Source of the DNA: Vibrio neptunius
GTDB taxonomy: Bacteria > Pseudomonadota > Gammaproteobacteria > Enterobacterales > Vibrionaceae
Length of the DNA: 64,000 nt
Assembly (NCBI RefSeq): GCF_000967495.1
Contig: NZ_JXXU01000023.1
Location: 79,257 to 143,256 of the forward strand
Direction of reading: 5' to 3'
Position 1 is the first letter of the stretch. Each line of letters starts with the position of its first letter. Made by a program: the position numbers and the translations under genes. This document shows positions 41,266 through 49,953 of this stretch, one piece after another. Under the pieces are notes generated by a model that saw only the letters and a program-made list of their open reading frames with translations, did not search any database and was not told the origin of the DNA.

Positions 41266-42444
41266 CTATCGAGCAACTAAGCCTAAAGTTCTTGCTAATA
41301 AAGGCGCTTTCAACACCGGAATGTTGTCCATCGCGGCCAAGCTGAAATTTCGACCAATACGTAGTGTGAGATAATCATTAGAGAAAATATGAACCAGAGA
41401 CGATGTCAGTGAAATCGTCTCACTACGATCGTTTTCGCGGCGACGTTTAAATTGGCTCAGTACCGAATAATCTCCAGGATCGCCGCTATGATTGGCTATC
41501 GACTCGGCCAGTGTCGCTACGTCACGAATTCCAAGGTTAAACCCTTGCCCAGCAATCGGGTGCAATGTTTGTGCTGCATTGCCAACAATGGCAAATCGAT
41601 GTGATGTGTTCTGCTCTCGATAGCGCAACAATAATGGATATGCAGCACGCTGGCCGACCTTTACCAATTTCCCCAATCGCCAACCAAATGCGTGCTGGAG
41701 CTCTTGTAGAAAGGCATCATCATCGAGCGACAGAATACGCTGAGCGTCATCTGACCTTACACACCAAACCAAAGACATGCGATGTTCGCTCATTGGCAAC
41801 AGAGCTACAGGGCCAGAAGAGGTAAAGCGTTCAAAAGCGCGCCCTAGGTGATGCTCTGCCGCCTTAATGTTAGCAATAACCGCAACTTGCTCGAAATCGT
41901 GTTCGTTGAAATCAAGTCCGATTTGCTGGCAACAGGTCGAAATGGCACCGTCCGCCGCCACCAGCAGTTTCCCACTGATGGTTTGACCATCATCCAGCTC
42001 AATATGGACGCATTGCTGTCGTCGTTCGATCTGATTAACCGAGGCAGGGCACAGTAAAGTGATATTAGGCTCCTGCGCGACCTTTTCATGATAGAGACGG
42101 CCAACATCCGCTAACTCGACCACATATCCCAAAGCTTCCACGCCAACCTCAAGGTTATCAATTTCAGTCATACCTGCATGAGAGCGGTCAGAAACATGAA
42201 TATGACGGATAGCCGTCGCGAAGGTTGAAATGTCTTTCCACAGCCCGAATTGCTTAAGAATATTGACGGTACCGTAAGACAGAGCGATAGAACGAGAGTC
42301 GAAGCCCGGGTGAGCCTGATGGTCGACTTTGTAAGGCTCGACAACCGCTACAGACAGCGGCTGCTGAGAAAGTTTATTGATCGCCAGTGCCAGCGTCATG
42401 CCCGCCATTGCGCCACCAGCAATTACAACATCAAACTGCTTCAT
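41266..42444 (-). CDS. ubiH: 2-octaprenyl-6-methoxyphenyl hydroxylase UbiH
   Basis: UbiH hydroxylates C1 of the ubiquinone ring precursor. The 392-residue protein follows E. coli UbiH closely: VVIAGGAMAGMTLALAI (about residues 5-21), HPGFDSRSIALSYGT (about 46-60), LVAADGAISTCC (about 161-172), RAFERFTSSGPVALLPMS, and GNAAQTLHPIAGQGFNLG (about 287-304). It lies 12 bases downstream of ygfB, with an AGGA ribosome site in the gap. In E. coli pepP stands between ygfB and ubiH; here it is absent. Confidence 0.95.
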   Translation of the reverse strand: MKQFDVVIAGGAMAGMTLALAINKLSQQPLSVAVVEPYKVDHQAHPGFDSRSIALSYGTVNILKQFGLWKDISTFATAIRHIHVSDRSHAGMTEIDNLEVGVEALGYVVELADVGRLYHEKVAQEPNITLLCPASVNQIERRQQCVHIELDDGQTISGKLLVAADGAISTCCQQIGLDFNEHDFEQVAVIANIKAAEHHLGRAFERFTSSGPVALLPMSEHRMSLVWCVRSDDAQRILSLDDDAFLQELQHAFGWRLGKLVKVGQRAAYPLLLRYREQNTSHRFAIVGNAAQTLHPIAGQGFNLGIRDVATLAESIANHSGDPGDYSVLSQFKRRRENDRSETISLTSSLVHIFSNDYLTLRIGRNFSLAAMDNIPVLKAPLLARTLGLVAR

Positions 42445-42456
42445 GGGGAGTCCTGA

Positions 42457-43032
42457 TTAATGGATGATTGGAGCCTTTTGCTCTACCGGCTTTTGGCCAA
42501 ATTCAGCGTGGATCGTCAACGCACATGCTTTAACATGTTCAATCACCTGCTCTAGCAGCTGAGCTTGCTCTTGCATATCGTCATCTTCATCAATGCCCAG
42601 CTTGGCAATCTCTTCTAAATCGGCCAACGCCTCTTTAACATCTGTCGAGGCTTTTTTCAGTTCAGCATTCACAAGGCCTAAACCAGAAATGTAGTGATTC
42701 ACCCATTCCGCGACACCATCAGCCGTATCAAACAGACTTGCACTGGCATCTTCATCAGGGATCAACATTGAGATATCCATACCTGAACCCGTAAATTCAG
42801 CGATGGTTGCGTCCAATGTCGCTTGAGCCAATTGCAATGACTTAGTAGGCCACCCCAGACCATCATTAGTGTAATCAAAAATTAGGGGCTGCCAGCTTTT
42901 GTCTGTCAGACTTAAACCGCCGCTCAGCATTCCTGCTAAAAGGCCGTGCAGTTCTGCAGGATTCACTGCCAGACCGGCCGACTGAAGCTCACTAGCCAAT
43001 ATCAGGTATTCTGGAAGATTGCGTTCGCTCAT
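42457..43032 (-). CDS. ygfB: YgfB family protein (UPF0149)
   Basis: A 191-residue helical, acidic protein of the YecA-like/UPF0149 family. LHGLLAGMLSGGL (about residues 24-36) and VAEWVNHYISGLGLV (about 105-119) are the conserved segments. The molecular role is not defined in most bacteria; in Pseudomonas aeruginosa YgfB has been linked to beta-lactam resistance through ampDh3 control. It heads the ygfB-ubiH-ubiI transcription unit and is divergent from zapA. Confidence 0.92.
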   Translation of the reverse strand: MSERNLPEYLILASELQSAGLAVNPAELHGLLAGMLSGGLSLTDKSWQPLIFDYTNDGLGWPTKSLQLAQATLDATIAEFTGSGMDISMLIPDEDASASLFDTADGVAEWVNHYISGLGLVNAELKKASTDVKEALADLEEIAKLGIDEDDDMQEQAQLLEQVIEHVKACALTIHAEFGQKPVEQKAPIIH

Positions 43033-43181
43033 AAAGAGACCTAAGTTTGCTAAATAAGATCAATTCTACCATTTACCAAGACCAGCGAAAACGAGCGATT
43101 GCGCAATTGTGGATAGCATTTACACAATTTGTCCAATTACTGTGTTATTACGTCATGATTTGAGCACCTTGATTGGGAAAA

Positions 43182-43242
43182 GCTTGAATCTTAACAAGCC
43201 TTTTTCTATAGTTTCCTCCTCGGTGATTGTCTGCATATCACC
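43182..43242 (+). promoter_or_regulatory. Hairpins in the zapA leader
   Basis: GCTTG-AATCTTAA-CAAGC followed by CTTTTT (weak terminator form, near 43184-43206) and GGTGAT-N9-ATCACC (43222-43242) precede the zapA ATG. They may affect zapA-ssrS expression; no known family is recognised. The rest of 43033-43266 shows nothing clear. Confidence 0.3.
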
Positions 43243-43266
43243 CCTACTAACGCATTTAGAGTCAGT

Positions 43267-43575
43267 ATGAGCAATCAAGCAGTTGAAGTCGAAATTTTAG
43301 GCAAACTAACCCGGGTGAATTGCCCATCAGGACAAGAAGAGTCTTTGCGTAATGCAGCTCAGCGCCTTGATGAACGCTTACAAGACATGTCTGCTAAAAC
43401 CAAGATTACCAACGAAGTTCAACTGCTCACCTTTGTCGCTCTGAATGTCTGTCATGAGCTCGAAAGCCGTGATACAGTAGATGAGCAGCAAAAAAATGCG
43501 TTAAATGAGCAATTGGAAAAGCTCACGGCATCACTCAGTGATGCACTAAGTAAAGTAAAGCCAGGACAGCAATAG
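43267..43575 (+). CDS. zapA: Cell division protein ZapA
   Basis: ZapA binds and cross-links FtsZ polymers at the division septum. The 102-residue protein has the FtsZ-binding head (VEVEILGKLTRVNCPSGQEESLRNAAQRLDERL, visible as EVEILGKL and LRNAAQRLDERL) and a C-terminal coiled coil (about residues 60-97). The position directly before ssrS and fau matches E. coli. Confidence 0.95.
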   Translation: MSNQAVEVEILGKLTRVNCPSGQEESLRNAAQRLDERLQDMSAKTKITNEVQLLTFVALNVCHELESRDTVDEQQKNALNEQLEKLTASLSDALSKVKPGQQ

Positions 43576-43595
43576 CCTTTACCGCCAAACAAGAA

Positions 43596-43781
43596 TTTAC
43601 CCTGGAGTGTTCGTGAGGGGATTAAGTCCCTGAGCCGATAAGCAATCCCTAAGGGTTAGTACTTGATAGCTATTGAGCAAGCTCGGCTTGAACCGAGAAG
43701 CCTACGGTTATCATTGCTGATCCGCCTTGAACCAGCTGGTTCAAGGGTCAAAATCTCCAACGGCACTCTGGGGTATCCTCC
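43596..43781 (+). ncRNA. ssrS: 6S RNA
   Basis: 6S RNA binds sigma70 RNA polymerase by imitating an open promoter and down-regulates transcription in stationary phase. Recognisable conserved stretches are GAGTGTTCGTGAGGGGATTAAG and GTCCCTGAGCCGATA at the 5' side, the centre with GCTCGGCTTGAACCGAGAAGCC-type pairing (GCTCGG/CCGAG), CCTTGAACC-N-GGTTCAAGGGT, and the closing CTCTGGGGTATCC that pairs with TACCCTGGAG at the start. The zapA-ssrS-fau order is the same as in E. coli. Ends are estimated from the terminal pairing. Confidence 0.93.
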
Positions 43782-43809
43782 TCGGTACCCAGCAACCATG
43801 GGTACTCTT

Positions 43810-44397
43810 ATGACTCTATCCCGACAAGATTTTAGAAAGCTGATCCGCAGCAAGCGCAATCAACTCAGTGATGCAACACAGCAAAAAGCAGGATTCGATT
43901 TAATTGCCCAATTTGCACAAATACCGGAAGCCTCTTCAGCTCAGCATATTGCCCTGTATCTGCCTGCTGACGGTGAAATCAATACCACACCACTGATTAA
44001 CTGGTTAAGAGCGCAAAGAAAAGCGATCTATCTTCCCGTTATCCACCCATTTTCAGTCGGACATTTGTTGTTTCTGCGCTACGACGCTGAAACACCTATG
44101 GTACTTAATCGATATAAGATTCAGGAACCTAAGCTGGATCAAACTCAAGTCATTCCCGTCAATCAGCTCGATCTTATCTGTACTCCACTAGTCGCGTTTG
44201 ATCACCAAGGACATCGTCTCGGCATGGGTGGAGGGTACTACGACCGAACGTTAGAGCCTTGGTTCCATCATCAATCAGGGCCAAAACCCATAGGCCTCGC
44301 GCATGACTGCCAGCAGGTCGAACAACTGCCTATTGAATCCTGGGATGTGCCTTTACCCAAAATAGTGACACCAAAGCAGATCTGGGATTGGGAATAG
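43810..44397 (+). CDS. fau: 5-formyltetrahydrofolate cyclo-ligase
   Basis: This enzyme converts 5-formyl-THF to 5,10-methenyl-THF using ATP, recycling a storage folate. The 195-residue protein has LSRQDFRKLIRSKRNQLS at the N-terminus, IALYLPADGEINT (about residues 46-58) and the signature LGMGGGYYDRTL (about 137-148). The start is uncertain between 43798 and 43810; the frame is open through the 6S RNA gene but that part is not coding. Neither ATG has a good ribosome site. Co-transcription with 6S RNA is likely, as in E. coli. Confidence 0.93.
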   Translation: MTLSRQDFRKLIRSKRNQLSDATQQKAGFDLIAQFAQIPEASSAQHIALYLPADGEINTTPLINWLRAQRKAIYLPVIHPFSVGHLLFLRYDAETPMVLNRYKIQEPKLDQTQVIPVNQLDLICTPLVAFDHQGHRLGMGGGYYDRTLEPWFHHQSGPKPIGLAHDCQQVEQLPIESWDVPLPKIVTPKQIWDWE

Positions 44398-44460
44398 CCT
44401 TAGATTGGTTATATAATCGCGCCGCAAACGTTAAATTCAAACCTCATTCAGGAGATGGGC

Positions 44461-45117
44461 ATGACTCAAGATGAAATGAAGAAAGAAGCTGGTTGGGCAG
44501 CACTTAAGTATGTTGAAAAAGACAGCATTGTCGGTGTTGGCACAGGCTCTACGGTAAATCACTTCATCGATGCACTCGGTACAATAAAAGACGATATCAA
44601 AGGTGCGGTTTCTAGCTCAGAAGCATCAACTGAAAAACTGAAAGGTTTAGGCATTGAAGTCTTCGACTGTAATGAAGTATCGAATTTAGATGTCTACGTT
44701 GACGGTGCTGACGAAATCAACGCTGCACGCGACATGATCAAAGGTGGTGGCGCGGCGCTAACACGCGAGAAAATTGTAGCGGCTATTTCAGATAGGTTTG
44801 TGTGTATCGTAGATGGTACCAAAGCTGTTGACGTTCTGGGTGAGTTCCCGTTACCTGTAGAGGTCATCCCAATGGCGCGTTCTTACGTTGCTCGTGAAAT
44901 GGTAAAACTTGGGGGCGACCCTGTGTACCGCGAAGGTGTGATGACAGATAACGGCAACGTTATCCTTGATGTACATGGCATGCAGATCACCAATCCTAAA
45001 GAAATGGAAGATAAAATCAATGCAATCGCAGGTGTTGTGACGGTTGGCTTATTTGCCCACCGTGGTGCGGACGTGGTGATCACGGGTACACCTCAAGGGG
45101 CAAAAATCGAAGATTAA
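44461..45117 (+). CDS. rpiA: Ribose-5-phosphate isomerase A
   Basis: RpiA interconverts ribose 5-phosphate and ribulose 5-phosphate in the pentose phosphate pathway. The 218-residue protein begins [12 protein letters not shown] as in E. coli. It has [16 protein letters not shown] (about residues 23-38), the catalytic VDGADEIN region (about 81-88) and [14 protein letters not shown] (about 94-107). The ATG at 44461 is correctly spaced from AGGAG; the ATG at 44455 is too close. Confidence 0.97.
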   Translation: MTQDEMKKEAGWAALKYVEKDSIVGVGTGSTVNHFIDALGTIKDDIKGAVSSSEASTEKLKGLGIEVFDCNEVSNLDVYVDGADEINAARDMIKGGGAALTREKIVAAISDRFVCIVDGTKAVDVLGEFPLPVEVIPMARSYVAREMVKLGGDPVYREGVMTDNGNVILDVHGMQITNPKEMEDKINAIAGVVTVGLFAHRGADVVITGTPQGAKIED

Positions 45118-45145
45118 TTCAAGCTAGTTTCGGTTATTTCATTAC

Positions 45146-45172
45146 AAACGGCACCATTAGGTGCCGTTTTTG
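45146..45172 (+). terminator. Terminator of rpiA
   Basis: AACGGCACC/GGTGCCGTT stem (9 bp) around ATTA, followed by TTTTGTCTTTT. Confidence 0.85.
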
Positions 45173-45262
45173 TCTTTTATCCTATAAAAATTATTCCTTA
45201 TTCCGTAATTTTCTTACCCAAAGTGTATTTTTTTTGTTAACTTAGTGAGCAGAAGACGCACA

Positions 45263-45278
45263 AGGAAAACGTTTGCGC
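45263..45278 (+). promoter_or_regulatory. Candidate PurR box 1 upstream of serA
   Basis: AGGAAAACGTTTGCGC matches the PurR consensus ACGCAAACGTTTGCGT at 13 of 16 positions, including the AAACGTTT core. It is about 95 bases before the serA ATG. Confidence 0.5.
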
Positions 45279-45291
45279 GAGTCTTTTTGCT

Positions 45292-45307
45292 AACAAAACG
45301 TTTGCTT
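45292..45307 (+). promoter_or_regulatory. Candidate PurR box 2 upstream of serA
   Basis: AACAAAACGTTTGCTT matches the PurR consensus at 12 of 16 positions and has the same AAACGTTTGC core as box 1. The two centres are 29 bases apart, close to three helical turns. Confidence 0.45.
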
Positions 45308-45370
45308 TAATGACATTACACTACTTGTGCGCCAGTTAAGCCCCAAATTTCCATTTTAAGGACGAAGACA

Positions 45371-46600
45371 ATGGCCAAAGTTTCACTGGAAAAAGACAAA
45401 ATTAAGATCCTCCTGCTTGAAGGTCTTCACTCATCTTCGGTAGAAGTATTGCAGGCTGCTGGTTACTCCAATATTGAATATCACAAAGGCTCGTTGCCAG
45501 AAGAGGAATTACTAGAAGCTGTAAAGGATGTTCATTTTATCGGTATTCGCTCTCGTACTCACCTGTCTCAGGAAGTGATTAATGCTGCAGAAAAGTTAGT
45601 GGCGATTGGCTGCTTCTGTATTGGTACCAACCAAGTCGACCTTAATGCTGCTGCCGTTCGTGGTATTCCAGTGTTTAATGCTCCTTTCTCAAACACCCGC
45701 AGTGTGGCGGAGTTGGTGCTCGGTCAAACCTTGCTTTTGCTGCGCGGTATTCCGGAAAAAAACGCTCTGGCACATCGTGGGATCTGGAAAAAGAGCGCCG
45801 ACAACTCCTATGAAGCACGAGGTAAACGATTAGGAATTATCGGCTATGGCCATATTGGAACACAGCTGGGTATTATCGCTGAAAACTTAGGTATGCGTGT
45901 TTACTTCTACGATATTGAGAACAAACTTTCACTTGGTAACGCAACTCAAGTAGATACTATGAGTGAGCTATTGAACAAATGTGATGTTATTTCTTTACAC
46001 GTTCCAGAAACCGCGGGCACCAAAAACATGATGGGCGCTGAAGAGTTTTCTCGTATGAAACCTGGTTCGATTTTCATTAACGCTGCACGCGGTACTGTAG
46101 TTGATATTGAAGCGCTTTGTCATGCAATGGAGTCCGGTCACCTTGCTGGTGCTGCGATTGACGTGTTCCCAACCGAGCCTAAAACCAACATAGACCCGTT
46201 TGAATCACCACTGCAAAAATTTGACAATGTTATCCTTACCCCACACGTGGGCGGCTCTACACAGGAAGCTCAGGAGAATATTGGTGTAGAAGTAGCGGGT
46301 AAACTGGCGAAATACTCTGACAATGGTTCAACACTTTCAAGTGTTAACTTTCCTGAAGTCTCTTTACCTGAGCATCGTGATTGTTCGCGTCTGTTGCACA
46401 TTCATAAAAACCGCCCAGGTATCATGACTCAAATTAACACTATCTTCGCAGAAGAAGGCATCAACATCGCGGGTCAGTATCTGCAGACCAGCGCCGATAT
46501 CGGTTATGTCGTCATTGATGTTGAAACCAGCCGCTCCGAAGAAGCACTCAAGAAACTCAAAGGTATTGAAGGCACACTACGCGCGCGTATCCTTCACTAA
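45371..46600 (+). CDS. serA: D-3-phosphoglycerate dehydrogenase
   Basis: SerA is the first and feedback-inhibited enzyme of serine synthesis, oxidising 3-phosphoglycerate. The 409-residue protein has the NAD-binding fold with LGIIGYGHIGTQLG (about residues 155-168), the catalytic His in TPHVGGSTQEAQ (about 291-302), and a C-terminal ACT domain (about 335-409; NRPGIMTQINTIFAEEGINI) that binds serine. Length and domain order match E. coli SerA. The ribosome site is AAGGA. Two PurR-like boxes upstream suggest control with purine and one-carbon genes. It is next to rpiA as in E. coli. Confidence 0.97.
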   Translation: MAKVSLEKDKIKILLLEGLHSSSVEVLQAAGYSNIEYHKGSLPEEELLEAVKDVHFIGIRSRTHLSQEVINAAEKLVAIGCFCIGTNQVDLNAAAVRGIPVFNAPFSNTRSVAELVLGQTLLLLRGIPEKNALAHRGIWKKSADNSYEARGKRLGIIGYGHIGTQLGIIAENLGMRVYFYDIENKLSLGNATQVDTMSELLNKCDVISLHVPETAGTKNMMGAEEFSRMKPGSIFINAARGTVVDIEALCHAMESGHLAGAAIDVFPTEPKTNIDPFESPLQKFDNVILTPHVGGSTQEAQENIGVEVAGKLAKYSDNGSTLSSVNFPEVSLPEHRDCSRLLHIHKNRPGIMTQINTIFAEEGINIAGQYLQTSADIGYVVIDVETSRSEEALKKLKGIEGTLRARILH

Positions 46601-46618
46601 GTTAAACCTCGACGCTAT

Positions 46619-46650
46619 CAAAGCCACTGCTATTGCAGTGGCTTTTTGTT
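46619..46650 (+). terminator. Terminator of serA
   Basis: AAGCCACTG pairs with CAGTGGCTT around CTATTG, followed by TTTGTT. Confidence 0.85.
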
Positions 46651-46935
46651 AACTCACATTCTCCCCTCAAAAAGTATCGAGTCATAATGTTCCCTTAGGA
46701 ACAAAAGCAGTTCGTTGATGTGTTTCTGAACTATCACGCAACTGGTCTATTACGGAATCCAAGTCGAACTTTTTCACACTAACTTTCTGTATTTTCGAAA
46801 ACTTTAATATTTATGCAACATTTATCACAGAAATAACTGTCATTATTCATACAATGCCCAACGCTTTCGAACGAAATTAATTTTGCTCGTTCACTTTCCC
46901 TTTACTTACCATCGCACAATAACAATGAGGTCCCT
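46651..46935. other. Control region upstream of glpT
   Basis: No gene is visible. It holds a perfect palindrome TGTTCCCTTAGGAACA (46688-46703), a CRP-like site at 46814-46829, and TTTCGAACGAAA (46865-46876), which is reminiscent of, but not a match to, the GlpR operator (TTCG-N4-CGAA). An AGG ribosome site precedes the ATG. Confidence 0.45.
46814..46829 (+). promoter_or_regulatory. Candidate CRP site upstream of glpT
   Basis: TGCAA-N6-TCACA compared with TGTGA-N6-TCACA: the right half is perfect, the left 3 of 5. glpTQ is CRP-activated in E. coli. Confidence 0.4.
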
Positions 46936-48300
46936 ATGTTTGGAATCTTCAAACCTAAGGCGCACATCGACCGCTTATCTTCCGATAAGCTCGACAGCAC
47001 TTATTCCCGATTACGTTGGCAACTCTTTATCGGTATTTTTGTTGGCTATGCTGGCTATTACTTAGTTCGCAAGAACTTTAGTTTGGCAATGCCCTACCTA
47101 ATTGAGCAAGGCTTTAGCCGCGGAGATCTTGGCGTTGCTTTAGCAGCAGTTTCGATTGCTTACGGCTTATCAAAATTTTTAATGGGTAGCGTTTCTGACC
47201 GCTCAAACCCGCGCTATTTCCTCAGTGGCGGCTTGCTGATGTCGGCGTTGATCATGTTTTGCTTCGGATTCATGCCTTGGGCAACCGGTAGTATCACTGC
47301 CATGTTCATCTTGCTTTTCCTAAACGGTTGGTTCCAAGGGATGGGCTGGCCTGCCTGTGGTCGAACTATGGTGCACTGGTGGTCTCGTAAAGAACGTGGG
47401 GAAATCGTTTCGGTATGGAATGTCGCTCATAATGTTGGCGGTGGCCTAATTGGTCCTCTGTTTATCCTTGGCCTGTGGGCATTCAATGACGACTGGCGTA
47501 CCGCTTTTTACGTTCCTGCTTTCTTCGCCACGCTAGTCGCCATCTTTATCTGGATGACAGTTCGCGACACGCCACAATCCTGTGGTTTACCACCTATTGA
47601 AGAGTACAAAAACGACTACCCAGACGACTACGATAAATCACATGAAAAGGAAATGACGGCCAAAGAAATTTTCTTTAAGTACGTTTTTTCTAACAAACTA
47701 CTCTGGTCAATCGCCATTGCGAACGCGTTTGTCTACCTCATTCGCTACGGCGTGCTTGACTGGGCGCCGGTTTACCTCAAAGAAGCAAAAGATTTCACGG
47801 TTGATAAATCTTCATGGGCTTACTTCCTTTACGAATGGGCGGGTATTCCTGGCACCTTATTGTGTGGTTGGATTTCCGACAAGCTGTTCAAAGGTCGTCG
47901 CGCCCCAGCCGGTATCCTGTTTATGGCCTTAGTGACAGTTGCGGTCTTGGTTTACTGGTTCAACCCAGCTGGTAACCCTGCCGTAGACATGATGGCGCTG
48001 GTTGCCATCGGCTTCCTGATATACGGTCCTGTGATGTTGATCGGTTTGTATGCTCTTGAGCTCGCTCCGAAAAAAGCTGCAGGTACGGCTGCAGGTCTAA
48101 CCGGACTATTTGGCTATCTTGGCGGTGCGGTTGCAGCTAACGCGATTCTGGGTTACACAGTGGATCACTTTGGCTGGGATGGTGGCTTTATCATTCTGTT
48201 CGCATCTTGTATCGCATCTATTATTTGTCTAATTTATGCATTTGTTGGCGAACGTGCTCACCATAAACAGAAAGAAGCCGAAAAGGCAGCACTCGCTTAA
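46936..48300 (+). CDS. glpT: Glycerol-3-phosphate transporter GlpT
   Basis: GlpT imports sn-glycerol 3-phosphate in exchange for phosphate; it belongs to the major facilitator superfamily. The 454-residue protein has about 12 TM helices and conserved positions such as [14 protein letters not shown] (about 45-58, with Arg45), SDRSNPRYF (about 88-96) and [19 protein letters not shown] (about 137-155), with Arg270-type region [16 protein letters not shown] near 273. It is followed by glpQ with a hairpin between, giving a glpTQ operon as in E. coli. The pair sits between serA and ilvH. Confidence 0.96.
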   Translation: MFGIFKPKAHIDRLSSDKLDSTYSRLRWQLFIGIFVGYAGYYLVRKNFSLAMPYLIEQGFSRGDLGVALAAVSIAYGLSKFLMGSVSDRSNPRYFLSGGLLMSALIMFCFGFMPWATGSITAMFILLFLNGWFQGMGWPACGRTMVHWWSRKERGEIVSVWNVAHNVGGGLIGPLFILGLWAFNDDWRTAFYVPAFFATLVAIFIWMTVRDTPQSCGLPPIEEYKNDYPDDYDKSHEKEMTAKEIFFKYVFSNKLLWSIAIANAFVYLIRYGVLDWAPVYLKEAKDFTVDKSSWAYFLYEWAGIPGTLLCGWISDKLFKGRRAPAGILFMALVTVAVLVYWFNPAGNPAVDMMALVAIGFLIYGPVMLIGLYALELAPKKAAGTAAGLTGLFGYLGGAVAANAILGYTVDHFGWDGGFIILFASCIASIICLIYAFVGERAHHKQKEAEKAALA

Positions 48301-48312
48301 TACTCATCAAAG

Positions 48313-48337
48313 AGGCAGCACGGCTGCCTTATTTTAA
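48313..48337 (+). terminator. Intercistronic hairpin between glpT and glpQ
   Basis: AGGCAGC/GCTGCCT (7 bp) around ACG, followed by TATTTTAAT. Probably a leaky terminator or mRNA-stabilising stem that sets the glpT:glpQ ratio. Confidence 0.55.
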
Positions 48338-48351
48338 TCAAGGAATGAAGA

Positions 48352-49407
48352 ATGAAAACAACGTCAGTTTGCGCTACATTTCTGGCTCTTAGTCTATCTG
48401 CTGGAGCTTTGGCTAAGCCTCTAGTCATCGCTCACCGCGGCGCATCAGGTTATCTGCCAGAGCATACTCTAGAAGCTAAAGCTTTGGCTTACGCAATGAA
48501 ACCGGATTACATCGAACAAGATGTTGTCATGACTAAGGACGATCAACTGGTTGTCCTCCATGATCATTACTTAGATCGAGTCACCGATGTAGCAGAACGC
48601 TACCCTGATCGTGCTCGTGCTGATGGCCGCTATTATGCAATTGACTTTACGCTCGCAGAAATCAAAACCCTAAAAGTGACAGAAGGGTTCAATATTGATG
48701 ACAATGGTAATAAAGTTGCGGGTTATCCGACCCGTTTTCCAATGTGGAAATCCGACTTCAGCGTCCCTACTCTCGCTGAAGAAATTGAGCTCATTCAAGG
48801 GCTCAACAAAACGCTTGGTTACGATATTGGTATTTACCCTGAAATCAAAGCTCCATGGTTCCACCGTCATGAAGGAAAAGACATCTCTTCTGCGGTACTC
48901 AAAACATTAAAACAGTACGGCTATGACAGTCAGGATGACAAAGTCTACCTACAATGCTTTGACGCTAATGAGCTCAAACGCATCAACAATGAACTCATGC
49001 CTAGTATGGACATGGATCTCAAATTAGTGCAGCTGATGGCTTACACTGACTGGAACGAAACCATGGTCTACAAAGGCGACACGGCAACCCCGTATAGCTA
49101 TGATTGGATGTTCGAATCAGGCGCAATGAAGGAAGTTGCCAAGTACGCCGAAGGCATTGGCCCTTGGAAACCAATGTTGGTCGATGATAAATCAACCAAA
49201 GACAACATTATTATCAAACCCTTGATGAAAGAGGCAAAAGCAGCAGGCCTAGATGTTCACCCATACACTTTCCGAGCCGATCCAGGGCGTATTCCGAGTT
49301 ATACTGATAGCTTCGAGGGAATGATAGATATCTTCTACAATCAGGTCAAAGTAGATGGTCTGTTTACCGATTTCCCAGACAAAGCAGTTAACTTTCTCAA
49401 CAAATAG
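48352..49407 (+). CDS. glpQ: Periplasmic glycerophosphodiester phosphodiesterase GlpQ
   Basis: GlpQ hydrolyses glycerophosphodiesters from phospholipids to glycerol 3-phosphate and an alcohol in the periplasm, feeding GlpT. The 351-residue protein has a signal peptide (cleaved after about residue 22, ALA) and the GDPD TIM-barrel motifs: IAHRGASGYLPEHT (about 25-38), EQDVVMTKDDQLVVLHD (about 61-77), YPEIKAPWF (about 162-170). Catalytic His, Glu and Asp positions are present. AGGA ribosome site. Confidence 0.95.
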   Translation: MKTTSVCATFLALSLSAGALAKPLVIAHRGASGYLPEHTLEAKALAYAMKPDYIEQDVVMTKDDQLVVLHDHYLDRVTDVAERYPDRARADGRYYAIDFTLAEIKTLKVTEGFNIDDNGNKVAGYPTRFPMWKSDFSVPTLAEEIELIQGLNKTLGYDIGIYPEIKAPWFHRHEGKDISSAVLKTLKQYGYDSQDDKVYLQCFDANELKRINNELMPSMDMDLKLVQLMAYTDWNETMVYKGDTATPYSYDWMFESGAMKEVAKYAEGIGPWKPMLVDDKSTKDNIIIKPLMKEAKAAGLDVHPYTFRADPGRIPSYTDSFEGMIDIFYNQVKVDGLFTDFPDKAVNFLNK

Positions 49408-49415
49408 CCCTTAAA

Positions 49416-49447
49416 CAAAAAAGCCTTAGTCCATGACTAAGGCTTTT
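49416..49447. terminator. Bidirectional terminator between glpQ and ilvH
   Basis: AAGCCTTAGT/ACTAAGGCTT (10 bp) around CCATG, with an A run on the left and TTTTCTTTC on the right. Confidence 0.85.
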
Positions 49448-49457
49448 CTTTCTCAAG

Positions 49458-49952
49458 TTAAGGCTTCAGTGAACGCTCACCGCGTGCAATCCCTACCACA
49501 CCACTTCGCGCAACCTCAATGACATCAGTCACTTCTGAAATCGCTTGAATGAACGCATCCAGCTTTTCACTGGTACCCGCTAGTTGAACCGTGTATTGAG
49601 AAGCGGTGACATCAACAATCTGACCACGGAAGATGTCCGCTGTGCGCTTGACTTCTGCGCGAGCAAAGCCACTGGCTTTCACTTTAACCATCATCAGCTC
49701 ACGCTCAATATGATCAAGTTCGGTAACTTCCTGAACTTTCAATACATCAATCAGCTTATTGAGCTGTTTCTGGATCTGTTCAAGCTGCATGTCATCCGAG
49801 ATCGTAGTGATGTTCATGCGCGACAGCGTCTCATCATCTGTCGGTGACACCGTTAAAGACTCAATGTTGTAACCACGTTGTGAGAACAGACCTACCACTC
49901 GAGATAATGCACCCGGTTGGTTTTCCATTAGCAGTGAAATAATGTGTCTCAT
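49458..49952 (-). CDS. ilvH: Acetolactate synthase III small subunit
   Basis: This is the regulatory subunit that confers valine feedback inhibition on IlvI. The 164-residue protein has an N-terminal ACT domain (ISLLMENQPGALSRVVGLFSQRGYN, seen as ENQPGALSRVVGLF at 10-23, and SLTVSPTDD) and a C-terminal domain with ELMMVKVKA. It follows ilvI with one base between stop and start, so translation is coupled. Confidence 0.96.
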   Translation of the reverse strand: MRHIISLLMENQPGALSRVVGLFSQRGYNIESLTVSPTDDETLSRMNITTISDDMQLEQIQKQLNKLIDVLKVQEVTELDHIERELMMVKVKASGFARAEVKRTADIFRGQIVDVTASQYTVQLAGTSEKLDAFIQAISEVTDVIEVARSGVVGIARGERSLKP

Positions 49953-49953
49953 A

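Noticed and set aside
43663..43809. N-terminal extension of fau
   Set aside because: This stretch is the 6S RNA gene; the conserved protein start is at 43798 or 43810.
46865..46876. GlpR operator TTTCGAACGAAA
   Set aside because: The half-sites are two bases apart instead of four, so it does not fit the known operator; kept only as a note in the region entry.
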